A DNA stretch of 9,134 nt from Chloroflexota bacterium (GCA_022560365.1 JADFTG010000031.1:1-9134), one strand, 5' to 3'; positions 1 to 5,264 are shown, counted from the stretch's first letter. Made by a program: numbers and translations. The notes: generated by a model from the letters alone, not told the origin.

Positions 1-1197
1 TTCCTCCTCGTCGTCGTGCCCGACCTCGCCACGCTGGGCGACGGTCACAACGATGCCGCCCGCCGCTACTTCCAGCTCTCCACCATCGGCGTCCCCATCG
101 TCAGCATCGCCACCGGCACCGACCTCTCCGGCCAGTTCCTTGAGGCCTGGTCGAAGCTCCGCTCCAACGGCGGCCTCGGCGACCGCGTCAAAGCAGCGAT
201 GCGCAAGAAGGCCGTCAGGGGCGAGGCGCTCGGCCGTCCGCCGTACGGCTACCGCGTCGGCCCGCGCCGCCGCCTCGTCGTCGTGCCGGAGGAAGGCTCC
301 GTCGTCCGTTACATCTTCCGTCTCTATCTCAAGGACGGCCTCGGCATCCGACGCATCGCCCGCCGCCTCAACGAAGAAGACTTCCACACCCGTCGCGGCG
401 GCCTCTGGAGCATGGTCACCGTCCGCGATATCCTCCGCAACCGCGCCTACGTTGGCACCTACTCACGCTTTGGCGTGCGGGTGCCGGCCAGCCACGCCCC
501 GCTGATCTCGCAGGAGGACTTCCGCCGGGTGCAGGAGCGACTGGACCAGCGCCGGCCCAGCAGCACCCAGCGCCAGGTGTCACCGTTTCTTCTCTCCGGA
601 ATCACCTTCTGCAGCTACTGTGGCAACAAGATGATCGGCGTCACCCGCAAGCAGAAGTGGCGCCGCGCCGACGGCACCGAAAAGACGGCGCAGTACCGCT
701 ACTACCAGTGCGAATCGCGCACCAACCGCAGCCTCTGCGACTACCACACCCGGCGCGCCGAAGCGCTGGAAGATGAGGTGAGCGAATCGCTGCGCGCGGC
801 CTCGATCGCCGACGCCGCCAACGGCACCGGCAGCAAGGCCGATCTGCAGGCCCAGATGACCCGCCTGCGCGACAAGGTCCGTCGTCTCGACAAGCGCCTC
901 GAAGGCTGCCTGGACTCCGCCGCGGGCGGCCAGATCAACCCCGAGAAGGCGCAGGCGATGGCCCAGACGATCGCCGCCGAGCAGCTCCAGATCGAAGACC
1001 GCCTCGTCGCCACCCAGCGCATCGCCGAGCAGTACGAGACCGAGGGCGAACTCCGCCGGCACCGCGAGGAAGTGATCAGCCGCCTGCGCACCGAGTGGCA
1101 GTCCATGGAGTTCACCGTCAAGCAAGAACACCTGCGCGAGGTCGTCGACCGCATCACCGTCCGCGATGACGGCGTCGAACTGACGTTTAAGTCCTAG
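1..1197 (+). CDS. Large serine recombinase, 5'-truncated by the window edge
   Basis: The frame is open from base 1 (codons F-L-L-V-V precede a GTG at 16), so this is the 3' part of a longer gene. The GTG at 16 is probably an internal valine. Codons 1 to about 50 match the end of a resolvase catalytic domain; the serine nucleophile region lies outside the window. Then comes the 'recombinase' DNA-binding domain, with the hallmark GRPPYGYRV and a helix-turn-helix-like segment (IRRIARRLNEE ... TVRDILRNRAYVGTY). Next is a zinc ribbon with CxxC at codons 204-207 and paired cysteines after YYQC. Last is a charged alpha-helical, probably coiled-coil region (LQAQMTRLRDKVRRLDKRLE) and a short beta-like end (VVDRITVRDDGVELTFK). 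The family performs site-specific integration, excision or inversion. No phage or cargo genes and no att sites are visible here, and base composition matches the neighbours, so it may be a resident gene. The RNase HI gene starts 3 nt after its stop. Confidence 0.9.
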   Translation, partial: FLLVVVPDLATLGDGHNDAARRYFQLSTIGVPIVSIATGTDLSGQFLEAWSKLRSNGGLGDRVKAAMRKKAVRGEALGRPPYGYRVGPRRRLVVVPEEGSVVRYIFRLYLKDGLGIRRIARRLNEEDFHTRRGGLWSMVTVRDILRNRAYVGTYSRFGVRVPASHAPLISQEDFRRVQERLDQRRPSSTQRQVSPFLLSGITFCSYCGNKMIGVTRKQKWRRADGTEKTAQYRYYQCESRTNRSLCDYHTRRAEALEDEVSESLRAASIADAANGTGSKADLQAQMTRLRDKVRRLDKRLEGCLDSAAGGQINPEKAQAMAQTIAAEQLQIEDRLVATQRIAEQYETEGELRRHREEVISRLRTEWQSMEFTVKQEHLREVVDRITVRDDGVELTFKS

Positions 1198-1200
1198 CCT

Positions 1201-1611
1201 GTGACCGCCACCTGGACGGTCTACACAGACGGTGCCTCCCGCGGTAACCCCGGCCCTGCTTCCATCGGCGCCGTCGTCTACAACGCCTCAGGCGAAGAGG
1301 TACACACCGTCTCCCGCCGCCTCGGGCGCGCCACCAACAACGAGGCCGAGTACCAGGCTGCCGTCGCCGGCCTCGAGGCCGCACTGGGCCTCGGCGGCGG
1401 CTCAGTCGACCTGCGCATGGACTCCCAGCTCATCGTGCGCCAGCTGGAGTTCCGCTACCGCGTCCGCAACGCACGCCTGCGCCCGTTCTTCGAGCGCGTC
1501 GTGGAGCTGAAGCGCCAGTTCGACAGCTTCACGGTCACCCACGTGCCGCGCGAGCAGAACAAGCGCGCCGATCAGCTCGCCAACCTGGCCCTGGATTCGG
1601 GCCAGGACTAG
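1201..1611 (+). CDS. rnhA: Ribonuclease HI family protein
   Basis: This 136-residue protein is close to the usual RNase HI core size. It cleaves the RNA strand of RNA-DNA hybrids in the cytoplasm (primer removal, R-loop clearance). The four acidic active-site positions are visible: D10 in YTDGASRGNPGP, E50 in TNNEAEY, D74 in MDSQLIV, and D124 in the final NKRADQLAN. The basic handle region of E. coli RnhA is not obvious, which is typical of the short RNase HI subfamily. The start is GTG, 3 nt after the recombinase stop, with no SD site, so translational coupling to the upstream gene is likely. The next feature downstream is the rnpB promoter. Enzyme identity is clear from the motifs; in vivo role is inferred. 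Confidence 0.93.
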   Translation: MTATWTVYTDGASRGNPGPASIGAVVYNASGEEVHTVSRRLGRATNNEAEYQAAVAGLEAALGLGGGSVDLRMDSQLIVRQLEFRYRVRNARLRPFFERVVELKRQFDSFTVTHVPREQNKRADQLANLALDSGQD

Positions 1612-1670
1612 CGCTCTCTCCGCCCCGGCGCATTTCGGCGTGCTCGTGGAGAGTCGGTCGGGGCGATCAC

Positions 1671-1679
1671 TGCTAGAAT
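1671..1679 (+). promoter_or_regulatory. Extended -10 promoter of rnpB
   Basis: The sequence TGC-TAGAAT matches an extended -10 (TGn followed by a 5/6 match to TATAAT). It ends just upstream of the RNase P RNA 5' strand of P1. No convincing -35 is seen at 16-18 nt. Similar TGn-TAnnAT elements precede hisZ and the small transcript at 3672. Confidence 0.6.
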
Positions 1680-1681
1680 GA

Positions 1682-2047
1682 GGAGTAGTCCAGTAGGCCG
1701 GGTGGCCGCCCCGACTTGTCGGGGAGGAAGGTCCGAGCTCCAATTGGGCAGCGCGCTGGGTAACTCCCAGGCGGGGCGACCCGACGGAAAGTGGCACAGA
1801 AACATACCGCCGCGAGCGATCGTGGTAAGGGTGAAATGGTGGGGTAAGAGCCCACCGGCGTCGGTGAGAGCCGGCGGCCGGCCAAACCCCGCGCGGAGCA
1901 AGGCCAAATAGGAGGGCGTTAAGGGTGCCCGACCCAGACCCTCGGGTTGGCTGCTTGAGGCTTCGGGTAACCGGAGCCCTAGATTGATGGTCACCGTCCG
2001 CCTCTGGCGGATACAGAACTCGGCCTACAGGCCTGCTGGACTACTCC
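1682..2047 (+). ncRNA. rnpB: RNase P RNA, bacterial class A
   Basis: This is the catalytic RNA of RNase P, which matures tRNA 5' ends. The ends are set by a perfect 10-bp P1 helix, GGAGTAGTCC (1682-1691) with GGACTACTCC (2038-2047). Conserved regions appear in order. CR I, GAGGAAGGTCCGAGCTCC, is at 1724-1741. ACAGAAACATACCGCC, which includes the conserved ACAGAAA, is at 1795-1810. GGTAAGGGTGAAATGGTGGGG followed by TAAGAGCCCACC spans about 1824-1856. The L15 GGTAA motif that pairs with the tRNA CCA end is at 1966-1970. CR V, ACAGAACTCGGCCTACAG, starts near 2012 and forms the second strand of P4. Length (about 366 nt) fits the family. Exact ends are approximate because the promoter spacing suggests a start a few bases inside P1. 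It has its own promoter and lies in the same direction as its neighbours. Confidence 0.97.
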
Positions 2048-2059
2048 AACCACTCGCGG

Positions 2060-2080
2060 CGGCGGCGTCCGCCGTTTATC
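2060..2080 (+). terminator. Weak hairpin terminator or processing hairpin after rnpB
   Basis: CGGCGG (2060-2065) pairs with CCGCCG (2069-2074) around a 3-nt loop and is followed by TTTATC. The U-tract is short, so termination may be partial. The hairpin lies between the P1 end of rnpB and the start of the Mur ligase and overlaps the putative -10 of that gene. Confidence 0.4.
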
Positions 2081-2082
2081 GT
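2077..2082 (+). promoter_or_regulatory. Putative -10 for a leaderless Mur ligase transcript
   Basis: TATCGT lies 6 nt before the ATG at 2089, which would place transcription start at or next to the start codon. No SD is present. The same arrangement precedes birA (TATCCT, 6 nt) and more weakly the GIY-YIG gene (TAACGT, 6 nt). Confidence 0.35.
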
Positions 2083-2088
2083 TAGCTC

Positions 2089-3612
2089 ATGCGCCTCTCC
2101 GAACTCGCTCGCCTGACCGGCGCCCACCTCATCGGCGACGGCGAAGTCGAAGTCACCGCAATCGAGCAGGACTCGCGGCTGGCCCGGCCCGGCGCCCTCT
2201 TCGTCGCCGTCCCCGGCCTCACCGTCGACGGCCACGCCTACCTCGCCGGCGCCCTCGAGGCCGGCGCTCAGGCCGTTGCCGTCCAGGAAGACCGCGAACC
2301 CCTCTGGCGACCGCTGATCGAGGGCGGCGGCGCAGACCTCCTCGTCCTGCCGGACACCCGCCGCGGCCTGGCGCAGCTCGCCGCCGCCTTCCACGGCTAT
2401 CCGGCGCAGCGCCTCAAGGTCATCGGCGTCACCGGCACGGATGGCAAGACCAGCCTCTGTCACCTTCTCGCGCACGTCTTCAACGCCACCGGTCACAGCG
2501 CCGGCCTCATCAGCACCGTCGAGTGCCGCATCGGCGACGAACTCCTGCCCGACACCGGCCGCTTCACGACGCCCGAGTCGCCAGCGGTCCAGGCGATGCT
2601 CGCGCAGATGGCCGACGCCGGCTGTGAGTGGGCCGTCATCGAAGCGACGTCCCACGGCCTCGCCCTCCACCGCGTCGACGAATGCGAGTACGACATCGCC
2701 GTCCTCACCAACCTCAGCCGCGACCACATCGACTTCCACGGCACGGACGAAGACTACCGCGCCGCCAAGGCCCGGCTCTTCCAAATGCTCGATGAAGCCG
2801 CCGACAAGGGCTTCCCGAAGACCGCCGTCCTCAACGCCGACGACCCCTCAGCCGCCTTCTTCGGCGATCAGACGAAGGCCCGTGCCCTGATATACGCAAC
2901 CGCCGCCGAAGCCGATATACGTGCTGTCGGCGTCGCCGTGGACGCCAGCGGGGCGGACGTCTCGGCCGACGTGAAGGGCCGCCGCCTGGACTTTCGCGTG
3001 CCGCGGCCCGGCCCGTTTAACGTGCACAACGCCCTCGCCGCGCTCGCCACCGCCCTCGCCGCCGGCCTCGACCTCGAAGCGGCCGCGCGGGCGATCGAAA
3101 CGTGGCCCGGCGCGCCCGGCCGCATGGAGCTGATCGACGAAGGCCAGCCGTTCACCGCCCTCGTCGATTTCGCGCACGCTCCGGCCTCCCTCCGCGCCGT
3201 TCTCGAGCACCTGCGCGCCACCGTCCGCGGCCGCATCATCGCCGTCTTCGGCTGCATCGGCGAGCGCGACCGCGAGCGCCGGCCCGGCATGGCCGCCGTC
3301 GCCGCCGAGCTCGCCGACTACTCGATCATCACCGATGACAACCCCTACACCGAGGACCGCGACGCGATCATCGCCGACATCGCCGCCGCCATGCGCGCCG
3401 CCGGCAAGCGCGAGGGTCACGACTTCGCCGTCGTCCCCGACCGGCGTGAGGCGATCGCCCAGGCGCTGGCGATGGCTGTCGACGAAGACGCCGTCCTCCT
3501 CGCCGGCAAGGGTCACGAGCGCACCGTCAACATGGCCGATGCTCATTACGAGTGCCACGACCCGACCGTCGTCCGCGCGGCCCTGCGCTCGATCCTCGCC
3601 GGCCGCCGCTAA
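2089..3612 (+). CDS. murE: MurE-type Mur ligase (UDP-MurNAc-L-Ala-D-Glu--amino acid ligase)
   Basis: The 507-residue length is normal for MurE, which adds the third amino acid of the peptidoglycan stem peptide in the cytoplasm using ATP. The N-terminal substrate domain (about 1-105, DSRLARPGALFVAVPG) is followed by the ATP P-loop GTDGKTS (116-122; usually GTNGKTT). Then come the TTP motif (RFTTPESPAV), EATSHGL (usually EVSSHAL), TNLSRDHIDFHG, and the carbamylated-lysine position K227 in YRAAKARLF. The C-terminal domain has VDFAHAPASL, FGCIGERDRERRP, DNPY (417-420) and AGKGHE (472-477). Bacterial diaminopimelate-adding MurEs normally have DNPR at 417-420, where the arginine contacts the amino acid, so the third residue could be something other than meso-DAP. 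No other mur gene is adjacent. The start has no SD and may be leaderless. MurE class is clear; substrate is not. Confidence 0.9.
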   Translation: MRLSELARLTGAHLIGDGEVEVTAIEQDSRLARPGALFVAVPGLTVDGHAYLAGALEAGAQAVAVQEDREPLWRPLIEGGGADLLVLPDTRRGLAQLAAAFHGYPAQRLKVIGVTGTDGKTSLCHLLAHVFNATGHSAGLISTVECRIGDELLPDTGRFTTPESPAVQAMLAQMADAGCEWAVIEATSHGLALHRVDECEYDIAVLTNLSRDHIDFHGTDEDYRAAKARLFQMLDEAADKGFPKTAVLNADDPSAAFFGDQTKARALIYATAAEADIRAVGVAVDASGADVSADVKGRRLDFRVPRPGPFNVHNALAALATALAAGLDLEAAARAIETWPGAPGRMELIDEGQPFTALVDFAHAPASLRAVLEHLRATVRGRIIAVFGCIGERDRERRPGMAAVAAELADYSIITDDNPYTEDRDAIIADIAAAMRAAGKREGHDFAVVPDRREAIAQALAMAVDEDAVLLAGKGHERTVNMADAHYECHDPTVVRAALRSILAGRR

Positions 3613-3656
3613 TCTTTCGCAGCTCGCCAAATCGTCCCCCGCGCGGCGTCTCGATC

Positions 3657-3665
3657 TGTTACTAT
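3657..3665 (+). promoter_or_regulatory. Extended -10 promoter of the small transcript before birA
   Basis: TGT-TACTAT has the TGn extension and a 4/6 match to the -10 consensus. Transcription would start around 3671-3673, just upstream of a very strong SD. No -35 is evident. Confidence 0.45.
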
Positions 3666-3676
3666 GCCAGGCAGAT

Positions 3677-3687
3677 AAGGAGGTGAT
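3677..3687 (+). promoter_or_regulatory. Exceptionally strong Shine-Dalgarno site
   Basis: AAGGAGGTGAT is complementary over 11 nt to the canonical 16S rRNA 3' tail (ATCACCTCCTT). The ATG at 3692 lies 8 nt after GGAGG. A start-stop pair ATG-TGA (3686-3691) overlaps its end, and another ATG at 3696 opens a 17-codon alternative frame. Confidence 0.65.
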
Positions 3688-3691
3688 GTGA

Positions 3692-3760
3692 ATGGATGAC
3701 AGTACAGGCAGTAGACCTGTCCCTTCACACCACAACCTCTTTGAGGTGACGGTGGGATAA
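3692..3760 (+). CDS. Candidate 22-residue peptide
   Basis: The ORF begins MDDSTGSRPV and ends NLFEVTVG before TAA. It is supported by the ideal SD and spacing and by its own putative promoter and terminator, not by homology. It has no membrane segment or signal peptide. Its coding bases also form one strand of the long helix and the internal hairpin, so translation would disrupt the structure, as in leader-peptide regulation. It is not rich in one amino acid, apart from a His-His pair, so a classic amino-acid attenuator is not indicated. The alternative is that this is a non-coding RNA whose SD-like segment serves another purpose. I do not recognise it. Confidence 0.4.
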   Translation: MDDSTGSRPVPSHHNLFEVTVG

Positions 3761-3791
3761 CAAAGCGCGGACAGGACTACCTGCCCACGCT

Positions 3792-3828
3792 CAGGGGGCT
3801 GGCCTTCGGGCTGGCCCCCTGGCATTTT
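3792..3828 (+). terminator. Strong hairpin terminator with UUCG loop
   Basis: Thirteen base pairs, 3792-3804 with 3809-3821 (including two G-U pairs), are closed by a C(UUCG)G tetraloop and followed by GCATTTTG. The stem is very stable but the U-tract is only four bases and offset. It ends the small transcript and lies upstream of the putative birA -10, so birA would need its own promoter. Confidence 0.75.
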
Positions 3829-3835
3829 GTCCGCC

Positions 3836-3841
3836 TATCCT
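3836..3841 (+). promoter_or_regulatory. Putative -10 for a leaderless birA transcript
   Basis: TATCCT lies 6 nt before the GTG at 3848, the same spacing as TATCGT before the Mur ligase ATG. No SD precedes the GTG, and the upstream terminator separates it from the small transcript. Confidence 0.4.
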
Positions 3842-3847
3842 TGTCCC

Positions 3848-4615
3848 GTGACTGAACTCGACTTGCCCGCAGTCGATCGTCTTCTCCGCACCGGGGAGAT
3901 CGGTCGGCGCTTCACCTACCTTGCCACGACCGCCTCGACGATGGACGTCGCCCGGGACGAGGCAGTCGCCGGTGCGCCGCACGGCGCCGTCGTCATCGCC
4001 GAGGAGCAGACCGCCGGCCGCGGCCGGTTCGGTCGCCGCTGGGTCTCGCCCGCCGGTAAGAACCTCTACCTCACGCTCATCCTCCGGCCTGACGCTGGCC
4101 GTCTCCGCGCGCTGAGCATGGTCGTCCCGCTCGCCGTCTGCCGCGCCGTCGAGGCGGTGACGTCTCTGCGGCCCGTCATCAAGTGGCCGAACGACGTCCT
4201 CGTCGGCGGACGAAAGCTCGCCGGCGTCCTCATTGAGGGTGAGTCCTCCGGCGCGGAACTCCTCTACGCCCTCGCCGGCATCGGCCTCAACGTCAACGAT
4301 CCGGTCGACGACCCTGAGATCGCTGGCATCGCCACCAGCCTCTCACGTGAGCTGGGCGAAGAGACGCCTCGCGAGACCGTCCTGGCGGCGCTGCTCAACG
4401 AGCTGGAGGGTGCGTACAGTGGCTCGCCCGGCGATGTCTACAGCGCTTGGCGGTCGCGCATCGCCACCCTCGGTCAGTCCGTTCGTCTCACCTTCCGCGA
4501 CGAGATATACGAAGGCACAGCCGAAGACGTAGACAACGAGGGTAGCCTCATCCTCCGTCTTTCCGACGGCACGCAGAAGACCTTCGAGGCCGGCGAGGTC
4601 ACCCTCCGCGGTTAG
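3848..4615 (+). CDS. birA: Biotin--[biotin carboxyl-carrier protein] ligase, monofunctional
   Basis: The enzyme makes biotinyl-AMP and transfers biotin to the carrier lysine of carboxylases such as acetyl-CoA carboxylase in the cytoplasm. From GTG 3848 the protein has 255 residues. An in-frame TTG at 3827 is also possible but lies inside the terminator tail. Motifs: STMDVARDEA near the N-terminus; GRGRFGR (57-63), the biotinyl-AMP loop; KWPND (112-116); KLAGVLIE with K123, equivalent to the E. coli biotin-contacting lysine; and GIGLNVN. A C-terminal SH3-like domain (about 211-255) follows. The N-terminal winged-helix DNA-binding domain of bifunctional BirA is absent, so it is unlikely to be a repressor. 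It converges on the stomatin gene, with the inserted segment 4617-5264 between them. Its stop codon lies inside a 15-bp direct repeat. Confidence 0.94.
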   Translation: MTELDLPAVDRLLRTGEIGRRFTYLATTASTMDVARDEAVAGAPHGAVVIAEEQTAGRGRFGRRWVSPAGKNLYLTLILRPDAGRLRALSMVVPLAVCRAVEAVTSLRPVIKWPNDVLVGGRKLAGVLIEGESSGAELLYALAGIGLNVNDPVDDPEIAGIATSLSRELGEETPRETVLAALLNELEGAYSGSPGDVYSAWRSRIATLGQSVRLTFRDEIYEGTAEDVDNEGSLILRLSDGTQKTFEAGEVTLRG

Positions 4616-4616
4616 C
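4602..4616. repeat. Left copy of 15-bp direct repeat (possible target duplication)
   Basis: CCCTCCGCGGTTAGC recurs exactly at 5250-5264. This copy contains the birA stop TAG (4613-4615). The sequence also contains TTA, the stop of the stomatin gene on the other strand in the right copy. Confidence 0.85.
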
Positions 4617-4653
4617 CGTCGACGCCATGAGCGAATCGAACGCGCCTTACTCT

Positions 4654-4764
4654 CGCTCATCCTGAGGCTCTCGAAGGGCGAACGTGCCCGTCCCGCTCAT
4701 CCTGAGGCTCTCGAAGGGCGAACGGGCTCGTCCCGCTCATCCTGAGGCTCTCGAAGGACGGCGG
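4654..4764. repeat. Three tandem REP-like palindromic units, 40-bp period
   Basis: Units start at 4654, 4694 and 4734. The first two share 31 bp, CGCTCATCCTGAGG followed by CTCTCGAAGGGCGAACG. The third diverges after CTCGAAGG. The spacers are 9 bp (TGCCCGTCC and GGCTCGTCC). Each unit folds as CCT-GAG, loop GCT, CTC-(GA bulge)-AGG. On the minus strand the outer arms also pair using G-U wobbles, which suggests that the functional RNA, if any, is read from that strand. The core CCTGAG-n-CGAAGG resembles widespread bacterial interspersed palindromes. Confidence 0.9.
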
Positions 4765-4814
4765 AGCACAGCGCCCGGTGACGCCGAGCACTTGGAGATC
4801 ACTTGAGCCACCGC

Positions 4815-4820
4815 TAACGT
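4815..4820 (+). promoter_or_regulatory. Possible weak -10 before the GIY-YIG gene
   Basis: TAACGT lies 6 nt before the ATG at 4827 with no SD present. The match to consensus is poor (3/6); it is listed because the spacing equals that at murE and birA. Confidence 0.2.
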
Positions 4821-4826
4821 CACAGC

Positions 4827-5228
4827 ATGGCCTTCCACGTGTACATGCTGAAATGCTCAGATGGTTCGCTATACGTTGGTCACACCGACGACCTTGACGC
4901 CCGGCTCCGCGCGCATCGAACCAGACACTACTCCGGGTACACAGCGAAGCGACTGCCGGTGGAGCTCATCCACTCAGAGACCTTCGCGACTCGCGACGAT
5001 GCGTTCGCGGCGGAGCGCCAGCTCAAGGGTTGGTCCCGAGCGAAGAAGCTCGCCTTGGCAGACGGCGATTGGGCTGAGGTCAAGGCGGCAGGCGCTGCGC
5101 CGGACGCCACAACCGCCTTCTTACCGTCCTCGTGCTGCTCATGGTTCGAGAGCCTCACCATGAGCGGATCGGGGAGTGCCCGGCCGATAAGGACACCACG
5201 AGCGCACTGCCCGTCCCGCTCATCCTGA
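4827..5228 (+). CDS. Small GIY-YIG (URI-like) endonuclease domain protein
   Basis: The conserved domain covers residues 1 to about 85. VYMLKCSDGSLYVGHTDDL carries the two strand motifs (Y6 and Y16-V17-G18). R26 follows in LDARLRAH, then GYTAKRLPVELIHSE, and E63 in FAAERQLKGWSRAKKLAL as the expected metal-binding glutamate. The family is a single-strand or structure-specific nuclease fold seen in UvrC and homing endonucleases; small stand-alone members are mostly uncharacterised. From about residue 104 the frame runs through the inverted palindromic unit, and its TGA stop is the CCTGAGG of the unit at 5217. The last 30 or so residues (SWFESLTMSGS onward) are therefore repeat-derived and probably not conserved. 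All catalytic positions are intact, so the domain may be active. No SD is seen. Neighbours are REP-like units on both sides. Confidence 0.88.
   Translation: MAFHVYMLKCSDGSLYVGHTDDLDARLRAHRTRHYSGYTAKRLPVELIHSETFATRDDAFAAERQLKGWSRAKKLALADGDWAEVKAAGAAPDATTAFLPSSCCSWFESLTMSGSGSARPIRTPRAHCPSRSS
5137..5165. repeat. Inverted REP-like unit with compensatory changes
   Basis: It contains TTCGAGAGCCTCA and ATGAGCG in the orientation opposite to the other units. GCTCATGGT pairs perfectly with ACCATGAGC, then come a TC bulge, GAG/CTC and an AGC loop. Relative to the other units, the CCT/AGG pair set has become GGT/ACC with pairing kept. It lies within the 3' end of the GIY-YIG frame. Confidence 0.8.
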
Positions 5229-5247
5229 GGCTCTCGAAGGGCGAACG
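5217..5247. repeat. Fourth direct REP-like unit
   Basis: It is identical over 31 bp to the unit at 4694. With the preceding TGCCCGTCC the identity extends over 40 bp (5208-5247 against 4685-4724). It supplies the stop codon of the GIY-YIG frame and lies 2 nt before the right 15-bp direct repeat. Confidence 0.9.
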
Positions 5248-5249
5248 TG

Positions 5250-5264
5250 CCCTCCGCGGTTAGC
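5250..5264. repeat. Right copy of 15-bp direct repeat
   Basis: This is an exact copy of 4602-4616. It contains TTA (5260-5262), the stop codon of the stomatin gene read on the minus strand. Confidence 0.85.

Larger units (their letters stand above)
3672..3828 (+). ncRNA. Candidate structured small RNA or leader RNA
   Basis: A putative transcript of about 157 nt runs from an extended -10 to a strong hairpin. Its core is a long helix: 3707-3722 (GGCAGTAGACCTGTCC) pairs with 3769-3785 with one mismatch and one bulged C, giving 15 pairs. The enclosed loop holds a perfect hairpin ACCTC-TTT-GAGGT (3735-3747). Two competing pairings exist. ACAGG (3704-3708) can pair locally with CCTGT (3716-3720). 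ACCTCTTT (3735-3742) can pair with the SD AAGGAGGT (3677-3684) over 8 pairs including one G-U. These alternatives look like a switch that hides or exposes the SD, or like a structured ncRNA. I do not recognise an Rfam family. It is AT-richer than the flanking genes. Confidence 0.5.
4617..5264 (+). mobile_element. Candidate inserted module: REP-like units plus GIY-YIG gene
   Basis: This 648-bp segment, counting one copy of the 15-bp repeat, sits between two convergent genes. It holds three tandem palindromic units, a GIY-YIG nuclease gene, one inverted unit and one further direct unit. A partial unit (CCATGAGCGAATCG, 4626-4639) near its left end resembles CCATGAGCGGATCG in the inverted unit at 5158-5171. 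Flanking 15-bp direct repeats suggest target duplication on insertion. There are no clear terminal inverted repeats and no transposase. The three leading C bases of the right repeat may come from the repeat array spacer, so the true duplication may be 12-15 bp. The element type is an inference. Confidence 0.5.

Noticed and set aside
580..1131. Reverse ORF of 183 codons opposite the recombinase
   Set aside because: The forward frame has clear recombinase and zinc-ribbon motifs; the reverse translation has none.
1678..1911. 77-codon forward ORF and overlapping reverse ORFs (1608-1994, 1673-1885)
   Set aside because: They lie inside RNase P RNA, whose conserved regions and P1 helix fully explain the sequence.
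2848..3825. 325-codon reverse ORF opposite murE
   Set aside because: It is a shadow of a high-GC gene: low-complexity D/G/A/R-rich translation, no motif, and it runs through the terminator and small transcript.
3827..3847. TTG at 3827 as the birA start
   Set aside because: It lies in the tail of the terminator hairpin, adds seven residues not needed by the fold, and has no SD. GTG 3848 has the -10-like element at leaderless spacing.
4654..4764. Tandem 31-bp repeats with short spacers as a CRISPR array
   Set aside because: Spacers are only 9 bp and similar to each other, there are three units, and further copies lie elsewhere in both orientations. This is a REP-like family, not CRISPR.
4602..5264. 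15-bp direct repeats as att sites of the serine recombinase at 1-1197
   Set aside because: The recombinase lies outside and more than 3 kb away, its element is unknown, and the repeats lack the longer imperfect palindromes expected of serine integrase sites.
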